DNA from: Oceanobacillus caeni
Lineage (GTDB): Bacteria; Bacillota; Bacilli; Bacillales; Amphibacillaceae
DNA length: 64,000 nt
Direction of reading: 5' to 3'
Assembly: GCF_019037185.1 (NCBI RefSeq)
Contig: NZ_JAHHXM010000002.1
Span: 62,001 to 126,000, forward strand
Made by a program: the position numbers and the translations under genes. Positions 41,874-51,055 of this stretch are shown one piece after another; position 1 is the first letter of the stretch; every line of letters starts with the position of its first letter. The notes below the pieces were generated by a model. It did no database searches. It was not told the origin of the DNA and was given only the letters and a program-made list of their open reading frames with translations.

Positions 41874-41953
41874 AAGAACAAAGGCGCTGGAGCCGGACGT
41901 GGCCTTTTCTGAATAATTATCCACATGCATAAATTTTATAATTTCCTAAACCA
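41874..41953 (+). repeat. Family 1 dispersed repeat, short form (copy 5)
   Basis: About 80 bp: AAGAACAAAGGCGCTGGAGC, then the copy-2 subtype tail CTTTTCTGAATAATTATCCA. It includes a perfect DnaA-box consensus TTATCCACA at 41917-41925. The long interior is missing. Its right end abuts the rpmA terminator. Confidence 0.9.
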
Positions 41954-41954
41954 A

Positions 41955-41993
41955 CAAAAAACTCCAACCAACAATTTGGCTGGAGTTTTATTT
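41955..41993 (-). terminator. Terminator of the rplU-prp-rpmA operon
   Basis: On the minus strand AAAACTCCAGCCAAATTGTT closing with GGTTGGAGTTTT, followed by a T-rich TTTTTTGTTGG tract. Confidence 0.88.
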
Positions 41994-42004
41994 TTTTACG
42001 CTTC

Positions 42005-42286
<282 letters not shown>

Positions 42287-42622
42287 TTATTCCACCTCCT
42301 CTTTTATTTGAATGAAATCACCATAATCTTGCTCAATAGTCTTTAAGGAAATAAGCATCCCTTCGAAGAGAAGTTGTACTTTGTTCATAATAGAAGAGTC
42401 AAGTTCATCCGGTATGGTTACATATAAATAACCACCTTCTGAGCCTTGTTCAATTCCTAATTCCAATTCACACAATTCCATTACTGCATTAACAGCACCA
42501 AATGAAACTGCTGAAACTCCTGCGCACACCAGATCAAATCCATATGGACCACTTCCAGCATGTCCAGAAAGTTCAAATGCATTTATTTGATTTTTTAGCC
42601 GATATACAGTAACTTGAATCAT
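42287..42622 (-). CDS. prp: Ribosomal-processing cysteine protease Prp (YsxB)
   Basis: A 111-residue cysteine protease that trims L27. The catalytic pair is visible in ELSGHAGSGPYGFDLVCAGV (His in GHAG, Cys in LVCAG). It is encoded between rplU and rpmA, the order found across Firmicutes with extended L27, and the L27 here does carry the cleavage site. Full family length. Confidence 0.96.
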   Translation of the reverse strand: MIQVTVYRLKNQINAFELSGHAGSGPYGFDLVCAGVSAVSFGAVNAVMELCELELGIEQGSEGGYLYVTIPDELDSSIMNKVQLLFEGMLISLKTIEQDYGDFIQIKEEVE

Positions 42623-42634
42623 ACACTTATATCC

Positions 42635-42943
42635 TTATGCATTAATTTTTTCGATTACTAATTTAGTATATGGTTGACGATGACCTTGTTTACGATGATA
42701 GTTTTTCTTAGGTTTGAATTTAATTACTGAAATTTTCTTTTGTCGACCATGTTTTTCAACTTTAGCCGTAACAGTAGCACCTTCAACGAAAGGAGCTCCG
42801 ACTTTAGCGTCATCTCCACCTACGAAAAGAACTTTATCAAAAGTTACAGATTCATTTTCACCTGCAGCAAGCTTTTCTACATAAATTGCTTGGCCTTCTT
42901 CAACCTTGAATTGTTTACCACCTGTTTCGATAATTGCGTACAT
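42635..42943 (-). CDS. rplU: Ribosomal protein L21
   Basis: A 102-residue bL21, [20 protein letters not shown] at the start and [13 protein letters not shown]-like basic C-terminus ([19 protein letters not shown]). First gene of rplU-prp-rpmA. GAGGAGGTGC precedes the ATG. It is preceded by an L21 leader RNA and a strong promoter, suggesting autogenous control. Confidence 0.98.
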   Translation of the reverse strand: MYAIIETGGKQFKVEEGQAIYVEKLAAGENESVTFDKVLFVGGDDAKVGAPFVEGATVTAKVEKHGRQKKISVIKFKPKKNYHRKQGHRQPYTKLVIEKINA

Positions 42944-42964
42944 AATTGCACCTCCTCAATTACT

Positions 42965-43046
42965 CAGACTCGCCATTTAGGTACTAACTAGTAGTTTTAT
43001 CACCTATTCTGTGCGGTTGTAGCACTGGTGCTACGATAAATAACAT
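42965..43046 (-). promoter_or_regulatory. L21 leader RNA
   Basis: On the minus strand the 5' UTR reads TTTATCGTAGCACCAGTGCT followed by ACAACCGCACAGAATAGGTGATAAA. The ends TTTATC and GATAAA pair, enclosing a CGTAGCACCAGTGCTAC hairpin. This resembles the Firmicute L21 leader through which L21 (or a partner) represses its own operon. The match is from memory of the motif. Confidence 0.75.
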
Positions 43047-43050
43047 ATTG

Positions 43051-43079
43051 ATGTTATCATCTATAGAGTTTCTTGTCAA
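43051..43079 (-). promoter_or_regulatory. Sigma-A promoter of rplU operon
   Basis: On the minus strand TTGACA (43074-43079), 17-bp spacer, TAACAT (43051-43056). Predicted start about 43044, at the beginning of the L21 leader. Confidence 0.85.
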
Positions 43080-43117
43080 GAAGAAGTTGGCTATACTGTA
43101 TAACTTCATTTAGCCAG

Positions 43118-43981
43118 TTAAGACGTGACAAAGACTTCCCCAATCTGGCTATTATATTGTTTATCATTAAAATAAGAGTACAGACAGTCCGTTTCATCTA
43201 CAACAATTCTATCACTATTTGCAAAGTTGATATAGATGGAATGTTTGATTTCCCTTCTAAATTTGGAAAATACATCCATCAATTTCAAATCGGATGGTAC
43301 TTTTATAGGTTCAACCTTTGCAACATGTGAAGAGCCCTCATATCGATTCAACAAAAAACGAATAAATACAAAATATCTCTGTTTCCAGTCTTTCCAATTT
43401 TCCACTATTAAAAAAAGCATGATCATCATTGTACTTAAAGTAAATGGAAAAAAGACGAGTTGTAGGATTAGGAAAACGATACTTAATATGATGGATGAAA
43501 TGATAGTGGTTTCATAAGCCTTCTTATATGGTAAATATTTAGATAGGATTAACATTAATAATTTACCACCATCCAAAGGCCATATCGGTATTAAGTTAAA
43601 CAATAGAATGATAGAATTATAATGGATTGCTGTATCCATGATATTTTCTGGCACTAATGGGGTAAAGGCTAAAAAAAATAAAAGCAGGTGTATGATTACG
43701 TGCTGAAATGGCCCCGCTACCGTTACAAGTGCTTCTTCTTTTATAGAACGATTGCCGTGTTCATCTGTATCCAATACCCCTCCAAAAACCCACAACATGA
43801 TTCCCCGTATTCGCCATTTAAAATGCCTTGCCATCAAAAAGTGGCCCAGCTCATGAATAAAAACGATGGATAAAATAATAGACAAATCGATAAATGTTCC
43901 AGTGATAACAGAAATGATAATGAAAATAATTAATATAGGGTGTAAATGAATTTTAGGTAAAATATTAAGGCTTTTCATCAA
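43118..43981 (-). CDS. spoIVFB: Stage IV sporulation intramembrane metalloprotease SpoIVFB
   Basis: A 287-residue site-2-type protease that cleaves pro-sigma-K in the mother cell. The zinc motif is VFIHELGHFLMA, and the third ligand lies in NLIPIWPLDGGKLL. About six membrane segments occupy the first 200 residues, and a CBS-like C-terminal domain follows. It overlaps the end of spoIVFA by 17 bp, so the protease and its inhibitor are coupled. Confidence 0.96.
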   Translation of the reverse strand: MMKSLNILPKIHLHPILIIFIIISVITGTFIDLSIILSIVFIHELGHFLMARHFKWRIRGIMLWVFGGVLDTDEHGNRSIKEEALVTVAGPFQHVIIHLLLFFLAFTPLVPENIMDTAIHYNSIILLFNLIPIWPLDGGKLLMLILSKYLPYKKAYETTIISSIILSIVFLILQLVFFPFTLSTMMIMLFLIVENWKDWKQRYFVFIRFLLNRYEGSSHVAKVEPIKVPSDLKLMDVFSKFRREIKHSIYINFANSDRIVVDETDCLYSYFNDKQYNSQIGEVFVTS

Positions 43982-44732
43982 CCTGAATCACCTGGACTGG
44001 ATCAATAAATTTATTATCCTTTTCGATTGAAAAATAAACCATTTCATTATCACTAGATGGCTGAAATGTTCCCAATGGTTGATTGTTTACAACGAATTGG
44101 TATAAATGAACATCAATATCACTTAAATAACCATAACTAGATGTAGTTCCATCTGCATGCTGTACAATCACGGTTTTCTCAGTTTCTTTATCTTTTCCAG
44201 CAAATATGACAATTCCATCACGTAATGCGGAAACCTCCGTTGTTTCTTCTGGAGCAATTTTTATTCCTTTCCCGTTTACATGAAATGACTCTGTTATATT
44301 CCCACTAACTGGAAGCGCCATTGTTTCCGCTGCTTGCGTTTGCGGGGGTAATTCTGGTGAAAAAGCTAAAGGGTTTCCAAATGTATCACGATACCATTCA
44401 TTTACTTGTGCAAAAGGAAATTCCTTTGTAAGAGCACCGCTTGTCCATTGTTTAGGCGCATCAAGAGCTTCGGAATCCGTGTTTTGAAGCAATGCTACTC
44501 CTAAAAATAACATAACAGACAACATTCCCTTTAAAATAAAACCAGTCACCAAGGTTCCCTTTTTTTCCGATGGACTTACTTCTTCTGAAAAGAAAGGATA
44601 AAAACCATGCTTTTCTTCGTCTTGCGGAAATGCTGGATAAATCTTTTTCATATCACTTCCTTTTGAAATCGAACCCCTTAACTTCTTACGTTTTTCAATT
44701 GCCTTTCTAACTTTCTTTACTCCTCTATCCAT
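43965..44732 (-). CDS. spoIVFA: Stage IV sporulation protein SpoIVFA (SpoIVFB inhibitor/anchor)
   Basis: A 255-residue membrane protein with a basic N-terminus (KKVRKAIEKRKKLRGS), one transmembrane segment at about 65-85 (LVTGFILKGMLSVMLFLGVA), and an outside domain ending in an M23/LytM-like fold (ISGNITESFHV... IVQHADGTTSSYGYLSDIDV) that lacks obvious zinc ligands. It holds SpoIVFB inactive until the SpoIVB signal arrives. I chose ATG 44730-44732 over a GTG three codons upstream; both are possible. Confidence 0.93.
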   Translation of the reverse strand: MDRGVKKVRKAIEKRKKLRGSISKGSDMKKIYPAFPQDEEKHGFYPFFSEEVSPSEKKGTLVTGFILKGMLSVMLFLGVALLQNTDSEALDAPKQWTSGALTKEFPFAQVNEWYRDTFGNPLAFSPELPPQTQAAETMALPVSGNITESFHVNGKGIKIAPEETTEVSALRDGIVIFAGKDKETEKTVIVQHADGTTSSYGYLSDIDVHLYQFVVNNQPLGTFQPSSDNEMVYFSIEKDNKFIDPVQVIQVDEKP

Positions 44733-44792
44733 AAGCCTCACTATCCTTCATAAACATTTGTACAAGTATATGTGACTTTAAAGGACATATGA

Positions 44793-44834
44793 AGAAAAAA
44801 TAAAAAAGATGCAATGAAAGTATTCATTACATCC
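44793..44834 (-). terminator. Terminator of minCD
   Basis: On the minus strand GATGTAATGA / TCATTGCATC with a 6-nt loop, followed by TTTTTTATTTTTT. One G-T pair in the stem. Confidence 0.92.
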
Positions 44835-44840
44835 TTTAAA

Positions 44841-45641
44841 TTAGGATCTTATTCCAAAAAATTTCTTCACTTTTTGAAACATACCTTTTTCATTTTCTAA
44901 TGATTGTAATGGGACTGTTTCCCCTAAAATTCTACGTGCAATATTACGGTAAGCTATGGATGCCTTCCTATTTGGGGTTAAAGCAACCGGTTCCCCTCTA
45001 TTGGATGCTTTAATAACTTCTTCATCATCTACAACAATACCAATTAAATCAATAGAAAGTAATTGAACTATATCATCAATATCAATCATGTCACCAGATT
45101 TCACCATATGGTTCCGAATACGATTGATAATGAGCCTTGGCGAATCCTTCATTTCCTCTTTTTCTAGTAAACCAATAATCCGGTCGGCATCCCTAACGCT
45201 AGATTTCTCTGGTGTTGTAACAACTATTGCTCGATCAGCTCCTGCAACAGCATTTTGAAATCCTTGCTCTATACCAGCAGGACAATCAATAATTATGTAA
45301 TCATACTCTTGTTTTAATTCCGCTATTATCTTTTTCATTCCTTCTTGTGTAACAGCTGACTTATCACTAGTTTGCGCAGCAGGAAGCAATGATAAATAAT
45401 CAAAACGCTTATCCTTAATAAGTGCTTGCTTTAATTTACAACGTTCTTCTATAACATCGACGATATCATAGATGATGCGATTTTCTAATCCCATAATAAC
45501 ATCAAGATTTCTTAAGCCAATATCCGTATCTATTAAACACACTTTTTTCTCCATTAAAGCTAGAGCTGTTCCTATATTAGCCGATGTAGTAGTTTTACCA
45601 ACACCGCCCTTGCCAGAGGTAATAACGATTGCTTCACCCAT
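44841..45641 (-). CDS. minD: Septum site-determining ATPase MinD
   Basis: A 266-residue ParA-type ATPase, with the deviant Walker A GKGGVGKTT near the N-terminus, DTDIGLRNLDVIMGLE and the C-terminal membrane-targeting amphipathic helix (GMFQKVKKFFGIRS). The frame is open 30 codons upstream, but AAAGGAGAG before the ATG at 45639-45641 (MGEAIVITSGK) fixes the start. It overlaps the minC end by 8 bp. With MinC it blocks division away from mid-cell. Confidence 0.97.
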   Translation of the reverse strand: MGEAIVITSGKGGVGKTTTSANIGTALALMEKKVCLIDTDIGLRNLDVIMGLENRIIYDIVDVIEERCKLKQALIKDKRFDYLSLLPAAQTSDKSAVTQEGMKKIIAELKQEYDYIIIDCPAGIEQGFQNAVAGADRAIVVTTPEKSSVRDADRIIGLLEKEEMKDSPRLIINRIRNHMVKSGDMIDIDDIVQLLSIDLIGIVVDDEEVIKASNRGEPVALTPNRKASIAYRNIARRILGETVPLQSLENEKGMFQKVKKFFGIRS

Positions 45642-46320
45642 TCTGTACTCTCCTTTCAAATCTGCCCAATTCTTTACTCTTATGTAAAAGAATTTGCAGC
45701 CTGTCAATGATGATCTTGTCTTGTTCCTCATCTACAAGACCACACTCCATATACACGCCCTCGGATTCATAGTCAGGAGCCCGACTAATATAGTCAGCTA
45801 TTCTAAGCTGCGACGGTTTCATATAAGAAGCTACGATACAAGAGTTACGATCGCCTTCTACACCTGCATGAGCAATTCCAAATAAACTCCCCATGATATA
45901 GATATTTCCAGTCGAAATTACCTTCCCTCCAGGATTAACATCACCAATTAAGAGTAAATCACCTTTTACCTCTAATTCTTGACCCGATCGAACGATACGA
46001 TTAATAACTTTTATTTCACTATCTTCTTTCCATTTTAAAGCATCTTCTTTTCTAATTACCTCGGATTCAATGGAATCAATTTGAAAACCATTAACCTCAT
46101 TTATAATTTCACTGAGTTGTCTATCTTGATCATCTTGTAAATAACGGTTACCTAATTTAATTTTAACAGATACAATGGGATCCTCTTTTTTTGGTTTATT
46201 TTTTTTTATTTTCTCATGAAGCTCCTTAATGGCTTCACTAAAAGAACATGTTTCGTCAATAAAAAGAGTTAGCCCTTCCCTCGTTCCTTTTATTGTGATT
46301 AATTGTTTCTTATCTTGCAC
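45634..46320 (-). CDS. minC: Septum site-determining protein MinC
   Basis: A 228-residue FtsZ inhibitor with an N-terminal FtsZ-binding domain and a C-terminal beta-helix that binds MinD (GDLLLIGDVNPGGKVISTGN, IYIMGSLFGIAHAGVEGD). The start is GTG (46318-46320) with GAGGTGA upstream. The mreBCD-minCD gene order is that of B. subtilis. Confidence 0.95.
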   Translation of the reverse strand: MQDKKQLITIKGTREGLTLFIDETCSFSEAIKELHEKIKKNKPKKEDPIVSVKIKLGNRYLQDDQDRQLSEIINEVNGFQIDSIESEVIRKEDALKWKEDSEIKVINRIVRSGQELEVKGDLLLIGDVNPGGKVISTGNIYIMGSLFGIAHAGVEGDRNSCIVASYMKPSQLRIADYISRAPDYESEGVYMECGLVDEEQDKIIIDRLQILLHKSKELGRFERRVQNG

Positions 46321-46387
46321 AATAAGTTCACCTCATTAATCCTAGCCATTTGCCTATCTATTTTGGCGGATAAATATATCTATCAAA

Positions 46388-46915
46388 CTAATCCCAGCTT
46401 AATTCACTTCCCCATTTATTAAACCTTTTAACTAACAAGAAATATATTATAATAAAGAATACTATATTCAAAAGTACCGTTGGAAGTAAACGGTTCAACC
46501 AGTAATGCTGCCAGCTGAACGTAATAACCCCAACTAAATCATAAATAAATGTAATTAATAAGTCACTAACAACAAGTCCAAGAATACTGAATAGAAGAGT
46601 TACGAAAAAATTTCCATGAAGGAATTTTTTAGAAACATGAACCATATATATAACTATACCATAGGAAAACATGTATACACCTAAAATACCAGTATAAACA
46701 ATGTCTATTAATAAGCCGAATATGAGTGCATAAATAAGAGCATTATAGGAATTTCCTCTATCAAAGAACATCTCTATTAAGATTAAAACGATTAAAATCC
46801 AATGTGGTACAAACATTTTATCACCTAACACAATACTAGATGGTAGAAAGTTTATAGCCACACCTTCTAAAATAAGAAACAGAAAGAGGAATAAAAGGAT
46901 ATATATTCGTTTCAT
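46388..46915 (-). CDS. mreD: Rod shape-determining protein MreD
   Basis: A 175-residue integral membrane protein with about five or six hydrophobic segments and little else. ALIFGLLIDIVYTGILGVYM is typical of MreD. Its ATG overlaps the mreC stop by 4 bp. It joins MreB and MreC in the elongation complex. Confidence 0.95.
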   Translation of the reverse strand: MKRIYILLFLFLFLILEGVAINFLPSSIVLGDKMFVPHWILIVLILIEMFFDRGNSYNALIYALIFGLLIDIVYTGILGVYMFSYGIVIYMVHVSKKFLHGNFFVTLLFSILGLVVSDLLITFIYDLVGVITFSWQHYWLNRLLPTVLLNIVFFIIIYFLLVKRFNKWGSELSWD

Positions 46916-47790
46916 TCCTCTTCCTCCTCTCCAACATCTGTTTCTGTTGCATCACGGTCTAATACCATCACATGGTTAATATCATATAAATCAGCAGCTG
47001 GTTCCACTAATGCTGTTCTAGTTAATCCATATTTATCTGGTACTACGTCTTTTACTTTTCCAATGACAATACCCGCTGGGAATACTCCCCCCATACCGGA
47101 AGAAACGACAAGTTCATCTTTTTTAATATTTTTGTCTGACTCTTTAATAATTCGGAACATTAAAGTGCCTGTCTCCTTATCGAACCCTTCAACCATCCCA
47201 AAAATATCTTTACCTTTGTCACGGGAGATCATGGCGGATATACGGTTAAATTGGTCAAACCCAGTTAATAATTGCACTTTCGATGTGTATTGCTGTACGG
47301 TTTGAATTTTTCCAACCATTCCTTCAGCAGTTCTTACAACCATGTTTTTCCTAACTCCATGTTGTTTTCCTCTGTTGATAGTAACCTCGTCTAACCAGCG
47401 TTCCGGAGATCTTGAAATAACGATGGCCGGAATTGTACGAAAGTCCCTTAATAAATCGGATTCCGTTAATTCAAGTTGATCTCTTAGTTCTTTATTTTCA
47501 TCTTTTAACTCTTGAACTTCATAAATTAAACCTTTATACTCTCCCAATTGCTCTCTTAATACTTGGTTTTCACTATACGTATTTTTAATATCATCAATAT
47601 TAGTAAATATGTTGGTGAAAAATGTTACTGGTACATGAACAATGTTTTGAACCCATCCTACGGTATCATTAATAATTTGTTCAGCAATCGTAACATTTTC
47701 CCTATCTCTTAAGGAATACCCAATTAATGCTACTAGCACAATAAATCCAATTAAAAAAATTAATAAACGTTTATTTCTAAAAAATGGCAT
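46912..47790 (-). CDS. mreC: Rod shape-determining protein MreC
   Basis: A 292-residue membrane-anchored protein: one TM near the N-terminus (LLIFLIGFIVLVALIGYSL), a coiled coil at about 70-115 (VLREQLGEYKGLIYEVQELK and onwards), and the extracellular beta-barrel domain with VITISRSPERWLDEVTI-like and VSSGMGGVFPAGIVIGKV motifs. It ends in an acidic tail (DVGEEEEE). It lies 12 bp downstream of mreB. Confidence 0.96.
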   Translation of the reverse strand: MPFFRNKRLLIFLIGFIVLVALIGYSLRDRENVTIAEQIINDTVGWVQNIVHVPVTFFTNIFTNIDDIKNTYSENQVLREQLGEYKGLIYEVQELKDENKELRDQLELTESDLLRDFRTIPAIVISRSPERWLDEVTINRGKQHGVRKNMVVRTAEGMVGKIQTVQQYTSKVQLLTGFDQFNRISAMISRDKGKDIFGMVEGFDKETGTLMFRIIKESDKNIKKDELVVSSGMGGVFPAGIVIGKVKDVVPDKYGLTRTALVEPAADLYDINHVMVLDRDATETDVGEEEEE

Positions 47791-47802
47791 TACTACACCC
47801 TC

Positions 47803-48843
47803 TTAATTTGTAGATGGACGAGAAGATACATTTGGATGGGAACGAAAATGCTTCATAAACTCTAAAGATTTTCCCGTACCAATTGCCACACTATCTAAAG
47901 GATTTTCCGCAATAAATATTGGCATCTTAGTCTCATCGCTTATTACTTTGTCTATGTTTTTTAATAATGCACCTCCACCAGATAAAACAATTCCACGATC
48001 CATTATATCCGCGGCTAATTCAGGTGGGGTTGTTTCCAATGTTGCCTTCACGGCTTCAACAATGGAATCCACTGTATCTTTCAGGGATGTCGCAATTTCT
48101 TTTGAAGTAATTGTTATAGTCTTTGGTAAACCAGTTATTAAATCTCGTCCTCTTATATCTAGTTCGGCATCTTCTAACTGATTATTTGCAGATCCAATTT
48201 CCATCTTAATGGATTCTGCAGATCTTTCTCCAATTAATAAACTATATTGTTTACGTATATAATTAATAATTGCTTCGTCCATATTATCTCCAGCTACACG
48301 GATGGATTGACTAGTTACAATTCCACCTAACGAAATAACCGCTACCTCAGTTGTTCCTCCGCCAATATCAACAATCATACTGCCAGTTGGTTCCCAAACC
48401 GGTAAGCCAGACCCAATTGCAGCTGCAAAAGGTTCAGAAATTGGAAAGGCCTCTTTTGCACCAGCTTGTTTTGTAGCATCTATTACAGCCCGTTCTTCAA
48501 CCATTGTTATCCCAGAAGGTACACAAACCATAACATTAGGCTTTCTAGCAAATAACGAACGATTTTTCATCGCTTTTTTTATGTAATATTTCATCATTAT
48601 AGAAGTCGTATCGTAATCAGCAATAACACCATCCTTCATCGGGCGAATAACAGAAATATTCCCTGGTGTACGACCAATCATATTTTTAGCAGCTATTCCA
48701 ACTGCCTCTACCTCACCAGTTTCATTATTTTTTGCAACGACAGATGGCTCTCTAACTACTATCTCTTTTCCCTTCACAAAAACTAATGTATTGGCAGTAC
48801 CTAAATCAATTCCGAAATCCTGTGAAAAGCTCAATTGTCCCAA
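47803..48843 (-). CDS. mreB: Cell shape-determining actin homologue MreB
   Basis: A 346-residue bacterial actin. Phosphate 1 motif [32 protein letters not shown], phosphate 2 motif [19 protein letters not shown] and [18 protein letters not shown] are intact. The frame stays open to an ATG at 48873, but that has no binding site; AGAGGAAG 6 nt before the TTG at 48841-48843 and the family length support the shorter form. It has its own promoter (48888-48916) after radC. Confidence 0.97.
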   Translation of the reverse strand: MGQLSFSQDFGIDLGTANTLVFVKGKEIVVREPSVVAKNNETGEVEAVGIAAKNMIGRTPGNISVIRPMKDGVIADYDTTSIMMKYYIKKAMKNRSLFARKPNVMVCVPSGITMVEERAVIDATKQAGAKEAFPISEPFAAAIGSGLPVWEPTGSMIVDIGGGTTEVAVISLGGIVTSQSIRVAGDNMDEAIINYIRKQYSLLIGERSAESIKMEIGSANNQLEDAELDIRGRDLITGLPKTITITSKEIATSLKDTVDSIVEAVKATLETTPPELAADIMDRGIVLSGGGALLKNIDKVISDETKMPIFIAENPLDSVAIGTGKSLEFMKHFRSHPNVSSRPSTN

Positions 48844-48887
48844 ATATATCTTCCTCTCTGGTTCCTTCATCAACGTATAACAGATTA

Positions 48888-48916
48888 ACTATATCGATTA
48901 AATTTGGAAGATGCAA
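48888..48916 (-). promoter_or_regulatory. Sigma-A promoter of mreBCD-minCD
   Basis: On the minus strand TTGCAT (48911-48916), 17-bp spacer, TATAGT (48888-48893), about 40 bp before the TTG start of mreB. Confidence 0.75.
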
Positions 48917-49042
48917 ACATTCCTGTTTTTTCATGCAAAACCGTCATTACATCTTAAGAAGCGCCAAATTCAATATAACATCGAAAGAGGCGCTACATTT
49001 TTAGTCTATATAATTATACGAAAAAAATTCTAAATTGGATAG

Positions 49043-49732
49043 TTATAAATACCCTTTTTCTTTTAATGATATAAATTTTCTATCTCCAATAATTAAGTGA
49101 TCTAAAAGTTCTATACCAATCATCTTTCCGGATTCAACTAATCTTCTAGTAACATGGATATCTTCTTGTGACGGTGAGGGGTCCCCCGAGGGATGATTAT
49201 GCGCTACAATGATAGAGGCTGCGGATCTTTTTACTGCTTCTCTGAATACTTCTCTTGGGTGAACAATTGAAGCGTTTAGACTTCCGATAAAAATAGTTTG
49301 TCTATGAATGACTTGATTTTTTGTATTAAGAAATAAAACAACAAAGTGCTCTTGTTTTAGGCTTCTCATTTCTTCCATAATATAATCCGCTCCGTCATCT
49401 GGGGAACGAATAATATATTTGTCATCTGGTTTATATTGATTCATTCTTTTACCCAACTCTATTGTAGCTAATAGCAGTACACCTTTTGCTACACCTATTC
49501 CCTTTATTGCCATCAATTCTTCGATAGTAGCATCAGTTAACAATTTCAATCCTTCAAAATGCATTAATACCCTATTAGACAATGTTATTACCGATTCTTC
49601 CTTCGTACCACTACCCAATAGGATGGCAAGTAATTCTTGATTAGATAAATGTCCTGCTCCATGCTTTAATAAACGTTCGCGTGGGCGATCTTCTTTAGGC
49701 ACATCTTTAATCATAATAGTCTGTCCCGACAT
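49043..49732 (-). CDS. radC: RadC family protein (JAB/MPN+ domain)
   Basis: A 229-residue protein with an N-terminal helix-hairpin-helix region (IEELMAIKGIGVAKGVLLLA) and a C-terminal JAMM metalloprotease-like domain with IIVAHNHPSGDPSPSQED, its metal ligands intact. Despite the name, a direct DNA repair role is not supported. It lies upstream of mreB as in B. subtilis. The maf gene that usually lies next to it is absent. Confidence 0.95.
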   Translation of the reverse strand: MSGQTIMIKDVPKEDRPRERLLKHGAGHLSNQELLAILLGSGTKEESVITLSNRVLMHFEGLKLLTDATIEELMAIKGIGVAKGVLLLATIELGKRMNQYKPDDKYIIRSPDDGADYIMEEMRSLKQEHFVVLFLNTKNQVIHRQTIFIGSLNASIVHPREVFREAVKRSAASIIVAHNHPSGDPSPSQEDIHVTRRLVESGKMIGIELLDHLIIGDRKFISLKEKGYL

Positions 49733-49884
49733 TTTAAAACCCCCTTACAAGTATATAGTCACCATGATACTTGACTTTCGGAGTTTCATACAAGTTACTA
49801 AAAAGTAAATTTTGAAGTTGTACACCTATAGAGAAACTAAAAAACTGGAAGGTTTTTTTAAAATTGAACCATTTATATTTGTTA

Positions 49885-49917
49885 AAACAAAAAAACAGAC
49901 AATCTTTATTAACTGCC
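49885..49917 (-). terminator. Terminator of the SpoIIB-like gene
   Basis: On the minus strand CAGGCA / TGTCTG (one G-T pair) followed by TTTTTTTGTTTT. The left arm overlaps the last codons and stop of the gene. The remaining gap to radC (49733-49884) shows nothing more. Confidence 0.8.
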
Positions 49918-50805
49918 TGCTTTATTGATTACTTTTTCATATTCAAACATTAAATCTAGTAAATATTTTTGCCCTTTTAACCCGGAATCAGATTTCAATT
50001 GTTCGATACGATTAACTAGTGGCTCCAATTTGTCAGAACTATTGACTTTTGGTAATTCTGCCCAATTATCTTTGGAAATGTTATCCGATTGCTTTACATT
50101 ATCTTCCCATTTTTGTTGAAATGCTAATAGCCATTCCTGCTCATCTTTGGTTAAACCAACATTTCCTTGTTTCGTTTCCCATTCTTTTATATACAAGTCA
50201 TGCTTATCATCTAGCTGACTTACGATAGATTCTGCCTGTGCCTTTGTTTCAGCGATACCTAATAATAGGAAATACTGACCATCTCGGTTCCAAATCATAA
50301 CTGGTAAACCACTATTCGAAAAATTTTTCGCCCAATTTTCCGCATTCTTTTTCTCTGAAAAAACACCTGCTTGTAAAACAAAACCATGTAACGATTCTAA
50401 GGTGAAATTTGATGTTTCTGCAGTGTTCGCAGAATTATCTTCATTCGTTTTTTCTTTATCATTATCTGCTTGGGTAGCTGAGGGAACACTTGATGAATCT
50501 TGATTATTAATACCGTCTTTTACGTCGATTAATACTTGAAACATGATTACACTTAAAATACCACCAATTAATATAGCAGAAACAACCGCAGTTAAAATCG
50601 ATTTTAATAAAGGATTTTTACTAGTTTTCTTATGCGGCGTTGCTTCTGTTAGGACTGATTTTCTTTCAAATGTTTTTATCGGATCATCATCTGACTCGTG
50701 AAGGGTAGCAGCTGATTCACGCTTAGAAGAATTGATATTTTGTTTTGGGTATTGCTTGATTACTTTTCCGTTCTCTTTGATAATGATTTGCTTCTTCTTG
50801 TCCAT
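49909..50805 (-). CDS. spoIIB: SpoIIB-like SPOR-domain membrane protein
   Basis: A 298-residue bitopic protein. Residues 1-65 are cytoplasmic and basic, the membrane segment is at about 69-92 (ILTAVVSAILIGGILSVIMF), then a Ser/Asn/Glu linker and a SPOR domain at about 138-205 (FVLQAGVFSEKKNAENWAKN with YFLLLGIAETKAQAESIVSQ). The SPOR domain binds denuded septal peptidoglycan; SpoIIB helps engulfment in B. subtilis and lies at this place near radC. Overall sequence is variable, so the name rests on architecture and synteny. The adjacent comC and folC are missing. Confidence 0.82.
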   Translation of the reverse strand: MDKKKQIIIKENGKVIKQYPKQNINSSKRESAATLHESDDDPIKTFERKSVLTEATPHKKTSKNPLLKSILTAVVSAILIGGILSVIMFQVLIDVKDGINNQDSSSVPSATQADNDKEKTNEDNSANTAETSNFTLESLHGFVLQAGVFSEKKNAENWAKNFSNSGLPVMIWNRDGQYFLLLGIAETKAQAESIVSQLDDKHDLYIKEWETKQGNVGLTKDEQEWLLAFQQKWEDNVKQSDNISKDNWAELPKVNSSDKLEPLVNRIEQLKSDSGLKGQKYLLDLMFEYEKVINKAGS

Positions 50806-50818
50806 TGGTATCCCTTTC

Positions 50819-50852
50819 CTATGCTAGAGTCGTTTATCCCACTCTAGCATAG
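50819..50852. other. Perfect 12-bp hairpin upstream of the SpoIIB-like gene
   Basis: CTATGCTAGAGT / ACTCTAGCATAG with a 10-nt loop, 13 bp before the start codon region and right before the AAAGGGAT binding site on the minus strand. No T-run follows. It may be an operator or an mRNA 5' structure. Confidence 0.6.
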
Positions 50853-50926
50853 TACAATTAAAAAGTAAGACGAATGTTGTCACCCTAGCAAATAATCGTA
50901 TGTCATAATATACTGTTTTTCGACAT

Positions 50927-51010
50927 AGAACAATGGCGCTGGAGCCGGACGTGGTTATTTCTATATCTAAGTGAGCCACAGCCATACAAATTTTATAATT
51001 TCCTGGACAA
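50927..51010 (+). repeat. Family 1 dispersed repeat, short form (copy 6)
   Basis: 84 bp: AGAACAATGGCGCTGGAGCC then the tail with AAGTGAGCCACAGCCATAC and TATAATTTCCTGGACAAC. It directly abuts the valS terminator and occupies part of the place where folC and comC lie in B. subtilis. Confidence 0.9.
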
Positions 51011-51011
51011 C

Positions 51012-51052
51012 GAAAAGAATAGGGAATAGCGTACATCCGCTATTCCCTATTC
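51012..51052 (-). terminator. Terminator of valS
   Basis: A perfect 15-bp hairpin GAATAGGGAATAGCG / CGCTATTCCCTATTC with a 6-nt loop, followed on the minus strand by TTTTCGTT. Confidence 0.88.
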
Positions 51053-51055
51053 TCA

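Noticed and set aside
48959-48994. AGCGCC ... GGCGCT hairpin between radC and mreB as a terminator
   Set aside because: The stem is 6 bp with a 24-nt loop and no T-run on the minus strand, too weak to call.
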